NCBI RefSeq assembly: GCF_014202395.1
Contig: NZ_JACHGQ010000005.1
Span: 77,950-141,949 of the forward strand
Source of the DNA: Histophilus somni
Lineage (GTDB): Bacteria > Pseudomonadota > Gammaproteobacteria > Enterobacterales > Pasteurellaceae
Length of the DNA: 64,000 nucleotides
Direction: 5' to 3'
Shown here: positions 55,776 to 64,000 of the stretch, piece after piece
Layout: the number at the start of each line of letters is the position of its first letter
Position numbering within the stretch: position 1 is the first letter of the stretch
Translations under genes and position numbers: made by a program
The notes under the pieces: generated by a model
Seen by the model: only the letters and a program-made list of their open reading frames with translations
The model's database searches: none
Told to the model about the DNA's origin: nothing

Positions 55776-56912
55776 CTAGTATAATGAGTTTTTGTTTTCT
55801 TCAATGAAGTCAGCATCTAAGCGACCAAACATCTTCGCATAAGCCCAAATGGTGTAGCTCAGTAAAATAACAACAAAGAACAGTGCAAAACCAAGCATTA
55901 GTGTTAATGTTAATTCACTTGATGTTGAATCCCACATTAATAAACTCATATTCGGATGAGAAATAGAAGGCATCACAAATGGGAACATGGCAACACCGCA
56001 GGTTAATATAATTCCTGCCATCGTGATAGACGAGAAGAAAAATGCAAATCCTGAACGGTTGGCTTTTGATGCCAAAATATTTAACAACGCACCACCCACT
56101 GCTAATGCTGGAAGAATAAACAACACAGGTGCATCAAAATAATTCTTAAACCAAGCTCCCACTTCAACTGCAACTGTTTTAACAGTTGGGTCAGATGGTG
56201 CATTATGATCAAGGACACTTGTTACAATAAAGCCTTCTTTGAAATATAACCAAACACCAGCCAAAATAAACGTCAACAATGTAACAAAAGCACCTACTTG
56301 TGTTATTACACGAGCACGCTCACGCAGTTCTGATGTTGTTTTCATTTGTAACCAAGCAGCACCTTGTGTGGTTAACATAGAAAAACTGATTAAACCACAA
56401 AGAATCGCAAAAGGATTTAATAATTCAAAGAAAGAACCTGTATAAGTTACTTGCATCAAATCATTAAATTCAAATGGAACACCTTGCAATAAATTACCGA
56501 ATGCAACACCGAATACCAATGATGGGACAAAACCACCAGCAAATAATCCCCAATCCCAAAATTTACGCCAAGTTGGATTATCAATTTTAGCACGATACTC
56601 TAGCCCGACAGGACGGAAAAATAGTGCGGCTAAAACTAAAATCATCGCAACATAAAAGCCGGAGAAAGAGGCTGCATAAACTATCGGCCAAGCAGCAAAC
56701 ATTGCACCGCCTGCAGTCAATAACCAAACTTGGTTTCCATCCCAATGTGGTGCGATAGAATTGATCATTATACGTTTCTCAACTTCTTTTTTGCCTGCGA
56801 AAGGTAATAAGCTAAGAACTCCCATATCAAATCCGTCTGTTACTGCAAATCCAATAAGCAGTACCCCGACTAAAATCCACCAAATAAAACGTAGAAATTC
56901 ATAATCAATCAT
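55776..56912 (-). CDS. cydB: Cytochrome bd ubiquinol oxidase subunit II
   Basis: The 378-residue integral membrane subunit of the high-affinity quinol oxidase. The start MIDYEFLRFIWWILVGVLLIGFAVTDGFDMG and the block APHWDGNQVWLLTAGGAMFAAWP are typical CydB signatures (cited in shortened form: IDYEFLRFIWW, WDGNQVWLLTAGGA). About nine hydrophobic helices. It lies 14 bp after cydA. Confidence 0.97.
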   Translation of the reverse strand: MIDYEFLRFIWWILVGVLLIGFAVTDGFDMGVLSLLPFAGKKEVEKRIMINSIAPHWDGNQVWLLTAGGAMFAAWPIVYAASFSGFYVAMILVLAALFFRPVGLEYRAKIDNPTWRKFWDWGLFAGGFVPSLVFGVAFGNLLQGVPFEFNDLMQVTYTGSFFELLNPFAILCGLISFSMLTTQGAAWLQMKTTSELRERARVITQVGAFVTLLTFILAGVWLYFKEGFIVTSVLDHNAPSDPTVKTVAVEVGAWFKNYFDAPVLFILPALAVGGALLNILASKANRSGFAFFFSSITMAGIILTCGVAMFPFVMPSISHPNMSLLMWDSTSSELTLTLMLGFALFFVVILLSYTIWAYAKMFGRLDADFIEENKNSLY

Positions 56913-56926
56913 GGTTAGACTCCTGC

Positions 56927-58492
56927 TTATTTAGATAATTGTTCAAAATAATAACGACCGGTTTTTAACGAACTCGGACCCAAGCGACCATATTTAAACA
57001 TCAAATACATTTCTACTACTAGGAAGATTGTATAGAGGGCACAAATCAGTCCAATAGATAACCAAAGATCAGCTGTTGTTAAATTCGACGCAGCCACACC
57101 AACCGGTAGTACATCATAAATAGCCCAAGGTTGACGTCCATATTCAGCTAAGAACCAACCACTTTCCATAGCAATCCATGGAAGTGGAAGCCCCCATAAT
57201 AAAGCTTTTAATAAAAGTGGACTACGCCCTACTGTTTTACGCATATTTTGTACGAATGCAGCAATCATCAGAACTAGAATTAAACCACCGGCAAGCATCA
57301 TTATACGGAATGACCAGAACGTTGGTCCTACATTTGGGATAGTATCAGCAGCTGCTTGCTTAACTTGCTCATCAGTTGCATCTACGACCGCATCAGTATA
57401 ACGCTTGAGTAATAGACCAAATCCTAAGTCATCTTTAACTGCGTTAAATTGTGCTTTAGTTTCTTCATTAACCTGACCGTTGGCCTTTTTCTCAGCCTTC
57501 AATTGTTGTAGTAAACCATAGGCAACCATACCGTTACGAACTCGTTGCTCATTAAGAGCTTGTAGATCAACTAGTCCTGTAAATTGTTTGTCTAATGAGC
57601 GAGTAACAATAATCCCCGCAGCATAAGGAATTTGTAAAGCAAAATCATTTTTTTGCTCTGCCTGATTAGGTACAACAATCATATTCCAAGACGCAGGAGC
57701 CGGTTGAGTATGCCATTCACCTTCCATAGCAGCTAATTTTACAGGTTGGGTTTGACCAATTTCGTAACCAGATTCATCACCCATGATCAATACTGAAACA
57801 GTTGCAATGATACCGAAAACTGATGCAATAGAGAAAGAGCGTTTTGCGAATCCGACATCACGTCTTTTTAGGAGGTAATATGAACTAATAGCTAAAACAA
57901 AACATGCACTAGTCACATAACCCGCAGACAATGTATGCAAGAATTTACTTTGTGCAACAGGGTTTAACCAAAGATCCATAAAACTGGTCATTTCCATACG
58001 CATTGTTTCAAAATTAAACTCAGACGCTACCGGATTTTGCATCCAGCCATTGGCAACTAAAATCCACATGGCCGAAAAGTTAGAACCAAATGCTACACAA
58101 TATGTAGTTAATAAATGTTTAGCTTTTGATAAACGATCCCATCCAAAGAAAAACAAACCAACAAATGTTGATTCTAAGAAAAATGCAAGTAATGCTTCAA
58201 TAGCGAGCGGTGCCCCAAAAATATCACCAACATAATGAGAATAGTATGACCAGTTAGTACCAAATTGGAATTCCATTGTAATCCCAGTTGTCACGCCTAA
58301 GGCAAAATTAATACCAAACAATTTACCCCAGAATTTGGTCATATCTTTATACACTTCTTTGCCTGTTGCAACATATAAAGTTTCCATAATCACAAGGATA
58401 AATGACAAACCCAATGTTAGCGGTACAAACAAAAAGTGATACAACGCAGTTAACGCGAACTGCAATCTAGAGAGTTCAACAACGTCCAACAT
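56927..58492 (-). CDS. cydA: Cytochrome bd ubiquinol oxidase subunit I
   Basis: CydA binds quinol and the three haems. The ATG at 58492 ([20 protein letters not shown]), with AAGGAG six bases upstream, gives 521 residues; an ATG six codons earlier precedes this ribosome site. Marks are the haem ligand His 19 in [19 protein letters not shown]-like [17 protein letters not shown], and a long Q-loop as in E. coli. A CRP-like site and an FNR box lie in the long region upstream. Confidence 0.96.
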   Translation of the reverse strand: MLDVVELSRLQFALTALYHFLFVPLTLGLSFILVIMETLYVATGKEVYKDMTKFWGKLFGINFALGVTTGITMEFQFGTNWSYYSHYVGDIFGAPLAIEALLAFFLESTFVGLFFFGWDRLSKAKHLLTTYCVAFGSNFSAMWILVANGWMQNPVASEFNFETMRMEMTSFMDLWLNPVAQSKFLHTLSAGYVTSACFVLAISSYYLLKRRDVGFAKRSFSIASVFGIIATVSVLIMGDESGYEIGQTQPVKLAAMEGEWHTQPAPASWNMIVVPNQAEQKNDFALQIPYAAGIIVTRSLDKQFTGLVDLQALNEQRVRNGMVAYGLLQQLKAEKKANGQVNEETKAQFNAVKDDLGFGLLLKRYTDAVVDATDEQVKQAAADTIPNVGPTFWSFRIMMLAGGLILVLMIAAFVQNMRKTVGRSPLLLKALLWGLPLPWIAMESGWFLAEYGRQPWAIYDVLPVGVAASNLTTADLWLSIGLICALYTIFLVVEMYLMFKYGRLGPSSLKTGRYYFEQLSK

Positions 58493-58727
58493 CTCCAACT
58501 CCTTGTGCAATGCTACAAGTTTTTCACAATGATTACTATGTAACCACCCCTCAAATACTCAAGTTGAAACCTCAAGTAGATTTACTGAACTATCCTCATA
58601 AACATTTATTTAAATGAACATACAACATAAAATTTACATAAGTTTCACAGTTCACCATTAAATGTCATGTGGATAACCCAAAAACGGTATTAATTTTACT
58701 ACTAAAAGTAAGAATAAAAAACAATAA

Positions 58728-58749
58728 AAGTGTTATAAAGATCACATTT
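58728..58749. promoter_or_regulatory. CRP-like site upstream of cydA
   Basis: TGTTA (58731-58735), six bases, TCACA (58742-58746): nine of ten core positions of TGTGA-N6-TCACA. It lies 236 bp before the cydA start. Confidence 0.45.
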
Positions 58750-58793
58750 TTAGATCTAAATCAAATAACATTTCTTTAACACTTTCTTATATA

Positions 58794-58807
58794 TTGATAT
58801 ACATCAA
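58794..58807. promoter_or_regulatory. FNR box in the cydA upstream region
   Basis: TTGAT-ATAC-ATCAA, a perfect match to the FNR consensus TTGAT-N4-ATCAA. It lies about 300 bp before cydA and 144 bp before the small secreted gene, so it may act on either. Confidence 0.75.
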
Positions 58808-58951
58808 ACATTATAGAATATTCACAATTTTTAACATTTATTCCAAATAGTAAAAATTTACAAAAAAATATGAAGCAATAAATAACTAGACATGTCAGTC
58901 TTTTTTTGATAGTTTCCGAAGGTTTTCTGAAAAAATTTCAAGAGGTTATCA

Positions 58952-59239
58952 ATGAATATAATGCTAAAACCAAGATCAGTAATGATTATTTTAGCTAGCG
59001 TATTTGCAACTATAACAACAACTCATGTCCAAGCAAACACTCTGCCTGAGCAGTGCCAAAAATTATTTAAAGAAACAGAAAATCTAATTGCTGAGGCAGA
59101 AAAACAGCCGGGAACACATGTTCAACTGGCAAAAATAAAAAGTAAATTAAAACAAAGTAAGCAACAAATTCTCGCCATGGAGCATGATATACAAATCAAA
59201 AGTTGTGATATCGGATTGGCAAAACTTCATACGAAATAG
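58952..59239 (+). CDS. Small exported protein, DUF5339-like
   Basis: A 95-residue protein with a signal peptide (positive start, hydrophobic segment SVMIILASVFATITTT, cleavage after VQA near residue 28). The mature part is a short helical hairpin with two cysteines, LPEQCQKLFKE near its start and IKSCDIGLAKL near its end, which could form one disulfide. It resembles small Pasteurellaceae proteins of the DUF5339 kind; the function is unknown. AAGAGG precedes the ATG. The FNR box upstream could regulate it. Confidence 0.7.
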   Translation: MNIMLKPRSVMIILASVFATITTTHVQANTLPEQCQKLFKETENLIAEAEKQPGTHVQLAKIKSKLKQSKQQILAMEHDIQIKSCDIGLAKLHTK

Positions 59240-59344
59240 CAATTGGTGATTACCGATATTGATCTGTTCCTTAAATCTTAAATAGATAACTCATAAACGA
59301 TAAATTAAGGCACAGATCACTTTTCGGTATTTGTTATTGTGTAT

Positions 59345-60028
59345 TTACACTCGCTCCGTTTCTAAACGCTCAAATACAAGCACCTTACGCTCCAATCTGC
59401 GTAATAATAAAGTAGCAATACCTGTAATAATGAGATAGATTACGCCTGCGATACCATAAATTGTCAGTGCATCATATTCAGTACCATAAAGTTGTCTTGC
59501 ATACCCCATAATATCCAAAATAGTGATAATTGAAGCAAGCGATGTGCCTTTAAAGACAAGAATTATTTCATTGCTATATGAAGGTAATGCTCTTTTTAAT
59601 GCGTAAGGAACAAGAATTTTCAAAGTTTGCCAACGGCTCAAACCTAGTGCAACACAGCTTTCCCATTGTCCTTTAGAAATCGCTTTTACCGCACCATAAA
59701 AAAGCTGAGTTGAATACGCTGTACTATTTAAAGCTAATGTAAGTATTGCACAAAACCACGCACTTGATAATAAAGGCCATAAAAAACTATTTACAATCCA
59801 AGAAAATTGTCCCGGTCCTGCATAGATTAAGAAAAATTGCACCAGTAATGGTGTACCGGTAAAAATTGTGAGAAAAAGATTAATTGGAAGACTTAACCAT
59901 TTTTTTTCCATAGAAAGAGCAAAAGTTAATGTCAAAGCAAGAAAAAATGCTACCAGCAAGGCAACTATAGTAAGAATTAAGCTTGTTGGAATTCCTTGTG
60001 CAATTGTTAAAAAATAATCTTTAATCAT
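59345..60028 (-). CDS. artM: Arginine ABC transporter permease ArtM
   Basis: The 227-residue permease of a polar amino acid ABC importer. It has about five membrane helices and the EAA-type loop AISKGQWESCVALGLSRWQTLKILVPYAL that contacts ArtP. It follows artQ by 10 bp. The four-gene set and the ARG boxes upstream of artP support arginine as the substrate. Confidence 0.93.
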   Translation of the reverse strand: MIKDYFLTIAQGIPTSLILTIVALLVAFFLALTLTFALSMEKKWLSLPINLFLTIFTGTPLLVQFFLIYAGPGQFSWIVNSFLWPLLSSAWFCAILTLALNSTAYSTQLFYGAVKAISKGQWESCVALGLSRWQTLKILVPYALKRALPSYSNEIILVFKGTSLASIITILDIMGYARQLYGTEYDALTIYGIAGVIYLIITGIATLLLRRLERKVLVFERLETERV

Positions 60029-60038
60029 TTTTCATCCT

Positions 60039-60710
60039 TTAATTTGTAGCACGTTCAAAGCGTGTGACTCGCCGCTCAAGTTTACGAATAATAAATTGAC
60101 TAAATAGCGTAATCAACAAATAAAGCAATGCTGCAAATCCATACCAAGTAAAAGGTTGGTGAGTATTGGTATTGATTAATTCAGCTTGACGCATTAGGTC
60201 ATGCACACCGATTAACGACACAAGTGCGGTATCTTTTAATAACACTAACCATTGATTACTCAATCCCGGTAAAGCGTGTCGCCAAACTTGCGGCATAATA
60301 AGAAAAATAAACGTATAACTACGACTCAAACCTAATGCCGCACCGGATTCCCACTGTCCTAAAGGTATAGCCTGAATTGCTCCACGCAAAGATTGAGAAG
60401 CATAAGAAGCAAAAATAATAGACAGTGCAACCACGCCACAACCAAAGGCACCAAACTCTACATATTCTCCGATTACCCATTCCAGTATTTCAGGTACGCC
60501 AAAATAAATTAGGAAAACCACAAGAATTTCAGGTAACCCTCGTAATAATGTCACAATAGTGGCTGTCGGTTTACGAATACATGCCCATTTGTGTGTTTCT
60601 AATACTACAAAGAAAATAGATAATGCCAATCCGAGTAATAAAGAACAAACCGCCAACCCTAAGGTCATCAGGGTTGCGGTATACATTAAAGGTAAATAAT
60701 CAATAAACAT
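60039..60710 (-). CDS. artQ: Arginine ABC transporter permease ArtQ
   Basis: The 223-residue permease with about five membrane helices, the sequence VTLLRGLPEILVVFLIYFG and the EAA loop AIPLGQWESGAALGLSRSYTF. It pairs with ArtM to form the channel. It starts 4 bp after artI. Confidence 0.93.
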   Translation of the reverse strand: MFIDYLPLMYTATLMTLGLAVCSLLLGLALSIFFVVLETHKWACIRKPTATIVTLLRGLPEILVVFLIYFGVPEILEWVIGEYVEFGAFGCGVVALSIIFASYASQSLRGAIQAIPLGQWESGAALGLSRSYTFIFLIMPQVWRHALPGLSNQWLVLLKDTALVSLIGVHDLMRQAELINTNTHQPFTWYGFAALLYLLITLFSQFIIRKLERRVTRFERATN

Positions 60711-60714
60711 AAAA

Positions 60715-61440
60715 TTATTTAGTCATCCATTTATCATAAATTTTTTGATATTCGCCGTTTGCTTTGATTGCCGAAATACCTTTATTTAATTGCTCAACAA
60801 GTGCGGTATTCTTTTTATTTACCGCAATTCCCAAGCCGTTATTGAAATAACGTTTATCCGTTACACGCTCGCCCACAAACTGCAATTCCGGATTTTTATC
60901 AAACATATCTCTTAATACATCCGTATCACCAAAAATGAGATCAATACGACCATTTTTTAAATCCAAAATTGCATCTTGTAAGCTGGCATAAGATTTAGAT
61001 TGATATTGCTTCGCTTCTTTATTCGCATATTGCTGATACGTTGTACCGTTTTGTACACCAACCACTTTTGCCGTCGTTAAATCCGCTTTCCCTTTTAATG
61101 CAATAAAACTGGCTGAACTTTCATAATAAGAATCGGTAAATGCTACTTGTTTTGCACGGGCTTCCGTAATATCAATCGCTGAAATTGCCGCATCAAACCC
61201 ACCGCGACCTTTAATTAAACTTGGAATTAACGCATCAAACACTTGGGCTTTGAAGCTACAATTAGCTTGAATTTCTTTACAAATTGCATTAGCAATATCA
61301 ACGTCAAAACCAATAATTTCACCTTTTTCATTAGTTAATTCAAATGGTGGATAACTTGGTTCCATAGCAAAAGTAATATCTTGTGCATTTGCACCAATCG
61401 TAGCAGCTGCCAACATTGTTGCTAAAAGTAATTTTTTCAT
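60715..61440 (-). CDS. artI: Arginine-binding periplasmic protein ArtI
   Basis: The 241-residue solute-binding protein has a signal peptide ([19 protein letters not shown]) and the family-3 signature [14 protein letters not shown] near residue 44. [23 protein letters not shown] forms the ligand cleft region. It binds a basic amino acid, most likely arginine, and hands it to ArtQM. It starts 17 bp after artP. Confidence 0.93.
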   Translation of the reverse strand: MKKLLLATMLAAATIGANAQDITFAMEPSYPPFELTNEKGEIIGFDVDIANAICKEIQANCSFKAQVFDALIPSLIKGRGGFDAAISAIDITEARAKQVAFTDSYYESSASFIALKGKADLTTAKVVGVQNGTTYQQYANKEAKQYQSKSYASLQDAILDLKNGRIDLIFGDTDVLRDMFDKNPELQFVGERVTDKRYFNNGLGIAVNKKNTALVEQLNKGISAIKANGEYQKIYDKWMTK

Positions 61441-61457
61441 AATAAGCTCCTTAAATA

Positions 61458-62195
61458 TTAGTGTGAGTGAGATAAATATTGTTTAAATTGCTCTGTTGAG
61501 GGTTGTTCAAAACAGCTGGAATCCCCCATTTCAACGATGCGACCTTGTTCCATATAGACAACTTTGGTTGCAACCTTTTTTGCCACCGCAACTTCATGCG
61601 TTACGATAACTTGTGTAATGCCCATTTCCTGTAACTCTTGAATGATTGATACAATCTGAGCTGTAATTTCAGGATCTAATGCCGCTGTCGGTTCATCAAA
61701 TAATAAAACTTGCGGCTTCATCATTAATGCACGAGCAATAGCAACACGCTGTTGCTGTCCTCCTGATAAGTGCAGTGGAAATCTTTCAGCGAATTCTTCC
61801 AAGCGTAATCGTTTTAATAATTCAATAGCTTGTTCTTTGGCTTTTTCTTTCGCTATCCCTAAAACTTTAATCGGTGCCTCAATAAGATTTTCCATTACAG
61901 TCAAATGAGGCCATAAATTGTATTGTTGAAATACCATACCTACATCTTGACGCAATTGACGCATTTGCTTTGGGTTGGCAATATCTTGCGAGAGATCGAA
62001 TTTATTATTGGCAATACTCAATTCTCCAGATGTTGGAACTTCAAGTAGGTTTAACGTTCTAATCAAGGTGCTTTTCCCTGCACCACTTGGTCCCAATAAA
62101 ACAACGGTATCACCATCTTCAGCTGTGAGATTAATATCAAACAGTGCCTGTGATGCACCATAAAAAAAATTTAAATTTTTAACACTAATTGTCAT
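61458..62195 (-). CDS. artP: Arginine ABC transporter ATPase ArtP
   Basis: The ATG at 62195 ([18 protein letters not shown]) gives 245 residues, as in relatives; the frame is open upstream but that part overlaps the ARG boxes. Walker A is GPSGAGKST (about 36-44), the ABC signature [15 protein letters not shown], and Walker [15 protein letters not shown]. It is the first gene of artPIQM. Two ARG boxes lie 58-92 bp upstream. Confidence 0.95.
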   Translation of the reverse strand: MTISVKNLNFFYGASQALFDINLTAEDGDTVVLLGPSGAGKSTLIRTLNLLEVPTSGELSIANNKFDLSQDIANPKQMRQLRQDVGMVFQQYNLWPHLTVMENLIEAPIKVLGIAKEKAKEQAIELLKRLRLEEFAERFPLHLSGGQQQRVAIARALMMKPQVLLFDEPTAALDPEITAQIVSIIQELQEMGITQVIVTHEVAVAKKVATKVVYMEQGRIVEMGDSSCFEQPSTEQFKQYLSHSH

Positions 62196-62252
62196 TTGAA
62201 TAAAAGATCTCGTTTTGGTTATTAATTGATTTACGCAAACATTATCACCGTT

Positions 62253-62287
62253 TGAATAAATATGCAATATTTTTGCAAAAAAATTCT
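62253..62287 (-). promoter_or_regulatory. Pair of ARG boxes upstream of artP
   Basis: Box 1 (62253-62266), TGAATAAATATGCA, matches TGAATWWWWATTCA at 13 of 14 positions. Box 2 (62274-62287), TGCAAAAAAATTCT, matches at 11 of 14. Their centres are 21 bp apart, the spacing of tandem ArgR boxes. Repression by ArgR-arginine is inferred. Confidence 0.7.
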
Positions 62288-62340
62288 TTTTATAGTGCAA
62301 TTAATATGAAACGGTGAGACAACCCACCGTAATTAATGGT

Positions 62341-62799
62341 TTAAGGAGAGTTTGTAGACGTAGAAGAGCAAAATCCGGCAGGAAATAGATCAGCCTTATT
62401 ATTGCAATTTGCACTCCAAGTAACGCCGGTTGAAGCATCGCCTGTTGGTGTTAAGGTATAAGTAATATCTTTAAGATTTCCATTCCCTGTAACAGTAATG
62501 GCTCCACCTTGCACGCTAACTGATTTTACTTTACCTTTTGGTGTATTGATTGCCGCTTGAATTCCATTTGTTCCAGCATTACAATTTGTCGGTGCATCAT
62601 TGTTATACACGCATAGCTCAACTTCTGCACGATAAGGAGCAGAAGCTTGTAACAACTCTGTAATCGCAGCTTTTTTTGTATAATTTTGGTATGACGGAAT
62701 TGCAATGGTTGCAAGAATTGCCACAATAGCAATAACGATCATCAGTTCTATGAGAGTAAATCCTTTTTTAGCTGATGAAAAAATATAGGTTATTTTCAT
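62341..62799 (-). CDS. pilA: Type IV major pilin PilA
   Basis: The ATG at 62799 ([13 protein letters not shown]), with AAGGAAA upstream, gives 152 residues; the frame is open 29 codons further up but lacks a ribosome site there. The prepilin site is [23 protein letters not shown] with Glu at +5. The globular domain has paired cysteines ([13 protein letters not shown] and [14 protein letters not shown]). It forms the type IV pilus used for DNA uptake and adhesion. A CRP-S site lies 91 bp upstream; pilB-D are not in the window. Confidence 0.95.
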   Translation of the reverse strand: MKITYIFSSAKKGFTLIELMIVIAIVAILATIAIPSYQNYTKKAAITELLQASAPYRAEVELCVYNNDAPTNCNAGTNGIQAAINTPKGKVKSVSVQGGAITVTGNGNLKDITYTLTPTGDASTGVTWSANCNNKADLFPAGFCSSTSTNSP

Positions 62800-62889
62800 A
62801 ATGTTTCCTTTTTTAAATAAAATGACAATGCCGAATGGCAAGTGAAAGTTTGTAGAAATTGAAAAAAACCGACAAATAGACCGCACTTT

Positions 62890-62911
62890 TTCTGCGAGCC
62901 GACTCGCAAAA
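62890..62911. promoter_or_regulatory. CRP-S site between pilA and ampD
   Basis: TGCGA (62893-62897), six bases, TCGCA (62904-62908), flanked by AAAA on the right. Both half-sites are the C6-type core of competence promoters. It lies 91 bp before pilA and only 11 bp before the ampD start codon, so pilA is the likely target. Confidence 0.88.
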
Positions 62912-62921
62912 ATAATAATTT

Positions 62922-63491
62922 ATGAACAATAAACAAAAAAATATCTGCACAGGTTGGTTTTCAGAGGCTAGAAAATTACCCTCTCCACATTTTGATCAAC
63001 GTCCGGAAAATAGTGATATTTCCCTTTTAGTTATTCATTACATCAGCTTACCGCCAGAGCAATTCGGTGGTTCGTATATTGATGATTTTTTTCTAGGTAA
63101 CCTTGATCCTCTCGCACACCCTTATTTTGCCACTATTGCAAACATTCGAGTGTCAGCACACTGTTTGATTACTCGTGATGGTGCTATTACACAATATGTC
63201 AATTTCAATGATAGGGCTTGGCACGCCGGATTATCCTCATTTGAAGGGAGAGAAAAATGCAATGATTTTTCTATTGGCATTGAATTGGAAGGAAGTAATC
63301 TTCAACCGTTTACAGAAGAACAATATCAATCTTTAGAACGTCTGACTTTAGACATTATGCATTCATATCCTTTAATAACCAAACAACGTATTGTCGGACA
63401 TTGCCACATATCTCCGAATAGAAAAATAGACCCTGGTCAATATTTTGATTGGCAAAGATATTTCAATAAATTAGAGGAAGAGACATCTTAG
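62922..63491 (+). CDS. ampD: 1,6-anhydro-N-acetylmuramyl-L-alanine amidase AmpD
   Basis: AmpD cleaves anhydro-muropeptides in the cytoplasm for cell-wall recycling and keeps AmpR-type induction low. The 189-residue protein has zinc ligands in LVIHYISLP (His near 38) and GHCHISPNRKIDPG (His and Asp near the C-terminus), and SIGIELEGSN with the catalytic Glu. No signal peptide. It is divergent from pilA, as in H. influenzae. Confidence 0.95.
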   Translation: MNNKQKNICTGWFSEARKLPSPHFDQRPENSDISLLVIHYISLPPEQFGGSYIDDFFLGNLDPLAHPYFATIANIRVSAHCLITRDGAITQYVNFNDRAWHAGLSSFEGREKCNDFSIGIELEGSNLQPFTEEQYQSLERLTLDIMHSYPLITKQRIVGHCHISPNRKIDPGQYFDWQRYFNKLEEETS

Positions 63492-63732
63492 TTACTGATG
63501 CAGAAACACTGATAAAAAAACAATTTTTCTCTATTTACTTTTTTACGAAAAAAAATGTAGGAAAAATAACCGCTCATCACTAAAAACAAGTAGATATTTT
63601 ATGGTGATATATCTGTAGAAGATCAGCATTGCTCAGACAGCTTACTACAAAAACTGAGAGTTTCCTACTTAGAATATGAATATCAACATTCAATTTAAAT
63701 AAAAAAGGAAACCCTCATATTTTATTCTGTAG

Positions 63733-64000
63733 CTAAGGTTTATAAATAATTTCTACACCTTCCTCATCGTCTTCCGACCAATCGCCCCAATCATCCTCTT
63801 CTTGGTCATCTTCTGTAAAGACCTGTTCGGACAATTGTTCTTGATGATAGTCATCCCATTTAAATTTCACTTCTTGAGCATCTATCTTTTCTTGTTCTTG
63901 ACGTGGATTTTCTTCAATAAAATCCATAATATCGCGGCATAAAACGTCTACATTTTTACCTGTTGCGGCTGAAATCAAGTAATAATCATCTTCCCCACCC
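63733..64000 (-). CDS. obgE: GTPase ObgE/CgtA, C-terminal part only
   Basis: The frame continues past the window edge; 88 residues of the C-terminus are visible ([31 protein letters not shown] in two blocks: [11 protein letters not shown] and [12 protein letters not shown]). The ISAATG is the G5 motif of the Obg GTPase and the acidic tail [20 protein letters not shown] is typical of gammaproteobacterial ObgE. It acts in 50S assembly and stress control. Confidence 0.92.
   Translation of the reverse strand, partial: GGEDDYYLISAATGKNVDVLCRDIMDFIEENPRQEQEKIDAQEVKFKWDDYHQEQLSEQVFTEDDQEEDDWGDWSEDDEEGVEIIYKP

Larger units (their letters stand above)
58493..58951. other. 459-bp intergenic region between cydA and a small secreted protein gene
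   Basis: Very AT-rich and without a credible reading frame. It holds a perfect FNR box (58794-58807) and a CRP-like site (58728-58749), and must hold promoters for cydABX (leftward) and the small gene (rightward). No RNA gene was recognised. Several runs such as TTAACATTTATT are consistent with ArcA-type binding but are too weak to call. Confidence 0.6.
1560..62888. repeat. Dispersed DNA uptake signal sequences (USS)
   Basis: The exact 9-mer AAGTGCGGT or its complement occurs more than 40 times, for example near 1560, 2829, 2918, 4631, 5685, 5701, 6354, 7994, 8667, 11563, 13638, 14382, 16122, 19336, 22632, 27553, 31576, 35270, 39690, 41327, 42172, 44872, 48741, 50278, 54257, 60221, 60799 and 62880. 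Many lie in coding regions. They bias DNA uptake toward related DNA in naturally competent Pasteurellaceae. Confidence 0.95.

Noticed and set aside
62196-62300. Upstream extension of artP by 35 codons
   Set aside because: The extension covers the ARG boxes, lacks a ribosome site, and the 245-residue form matches relatives.
63600-63720. Inverted repeat GAGAGTTTCC / GGAAACCCTC as an obgE terminator
   Set aside because: The arms are more than 40 bases apart with one mismatch, so a functional terminator is doubtful.
1-64000. Prophage, insertion sequence or integrative element
   Set aside because: No transposase, integrase or phage structural gene was recognised. Gene content is core or typical accessory for Pasteurellaceae.

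Overview
The window is AT-rich chromosomal DNA of a member of the Pasteurellaceae. The strongest sign is more than 40 copies, in both orientations, of the 9-bp DNA uptake signal AAGTGCGGT/ACCGCACTT. This is the Haemophilus influenzae-type signal (the 'Hin' clade: Haemophilus, Histophilus, Aggregatibacter, Pasteurella), not the ACAAGCGGT type of Actinobacillus. Gene content and local order agree: mobA-yihD-dsbA-maoP-trmA-rsmJ, pssA next to a SpoU methylase, nupC-deoD, the isc cluster with trmJ and suhB, comNOPQ-recC, tol-pal, cyd, artPIQM and pilA/ampD. The species cannot be fixed from sequence alone. A family 6 glycosyltransferase and several G/C tracts in glycan genes would fit Histophilus or a relative, but that is inference.

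Layout. 1-6.4 kb: end of a Sel1-repeat protein, an OPT-family transporter, mobA, and a + strand run yihD, dsbA, maoP, trmA, rsmJ. 6.4-9.5 kb: an RpiR-type repressor divergent from an orphan iolC-type fusion (inositol catabolism), with operator-like palindromes and a CRP-like site between them. 9.5-16.6 kb: a DUF294/CBS protein with its exonuclease partner, pssA, a SpoU methylase, a GntR-like regulator and an esterase. 16.7-20.5 kb: the rpsP-rimM-trmD-rplS operon and a two-domain glycosyltransferase with a G9 tract. 20.5-25.9 kb: a YczE-like membrane protein, nupC-deoD and gshAB. 26-32.3 kb: trmJ and iscRSUA-hscBA-fdx without iscX. 32.4-38.9 kb: suhB, a methyltransferase with a C9 tract, tldD, a family 6 glycosyltransferase with a G10 tract near its 3' end, and rng. 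39-44.5 kb: putP-cmoB-yhiN and ruvAB. 44.5-50.4 kb: comNOPQ-recC behind a CRP-S site. 50.4-55.4 kb: three tandem tRNA-Lys genes and ybgC-tolQRAB-pal. 55.6-59.2 kb: cydABX and a small secreted protein. 59.3-64 kb: artPIQM, pilA, ampD and the 3' end of obgE.

How it fits together. Competence is well represented: dense uptake signals, two Sxy/CRP-type (CRP-S) promoters at comN and pilA, and recC directly after the pseudopilin genes. Surface variation is the second theme. Three genes (a GT2-GT2 fusion, a methyltransferase with a regulatory domain and a GT6 enzyme) carry G/C tracts of 9-10 bases in their reading frames. For the GT6 gene, losing one G fuses the frame to a 43-codon open tail that ends just before tldD, so the tract can switch between two C-termini. 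Metabolic control signals are also visible: an IscR-type site over the iscR promoter, paired ARG boxes at artP, an FNR box and a CRP-like site upstream of cydA, and a terminator-like hairpin in the rpsP leader. No insertion sequence, prophage or CRISPR array was seen.
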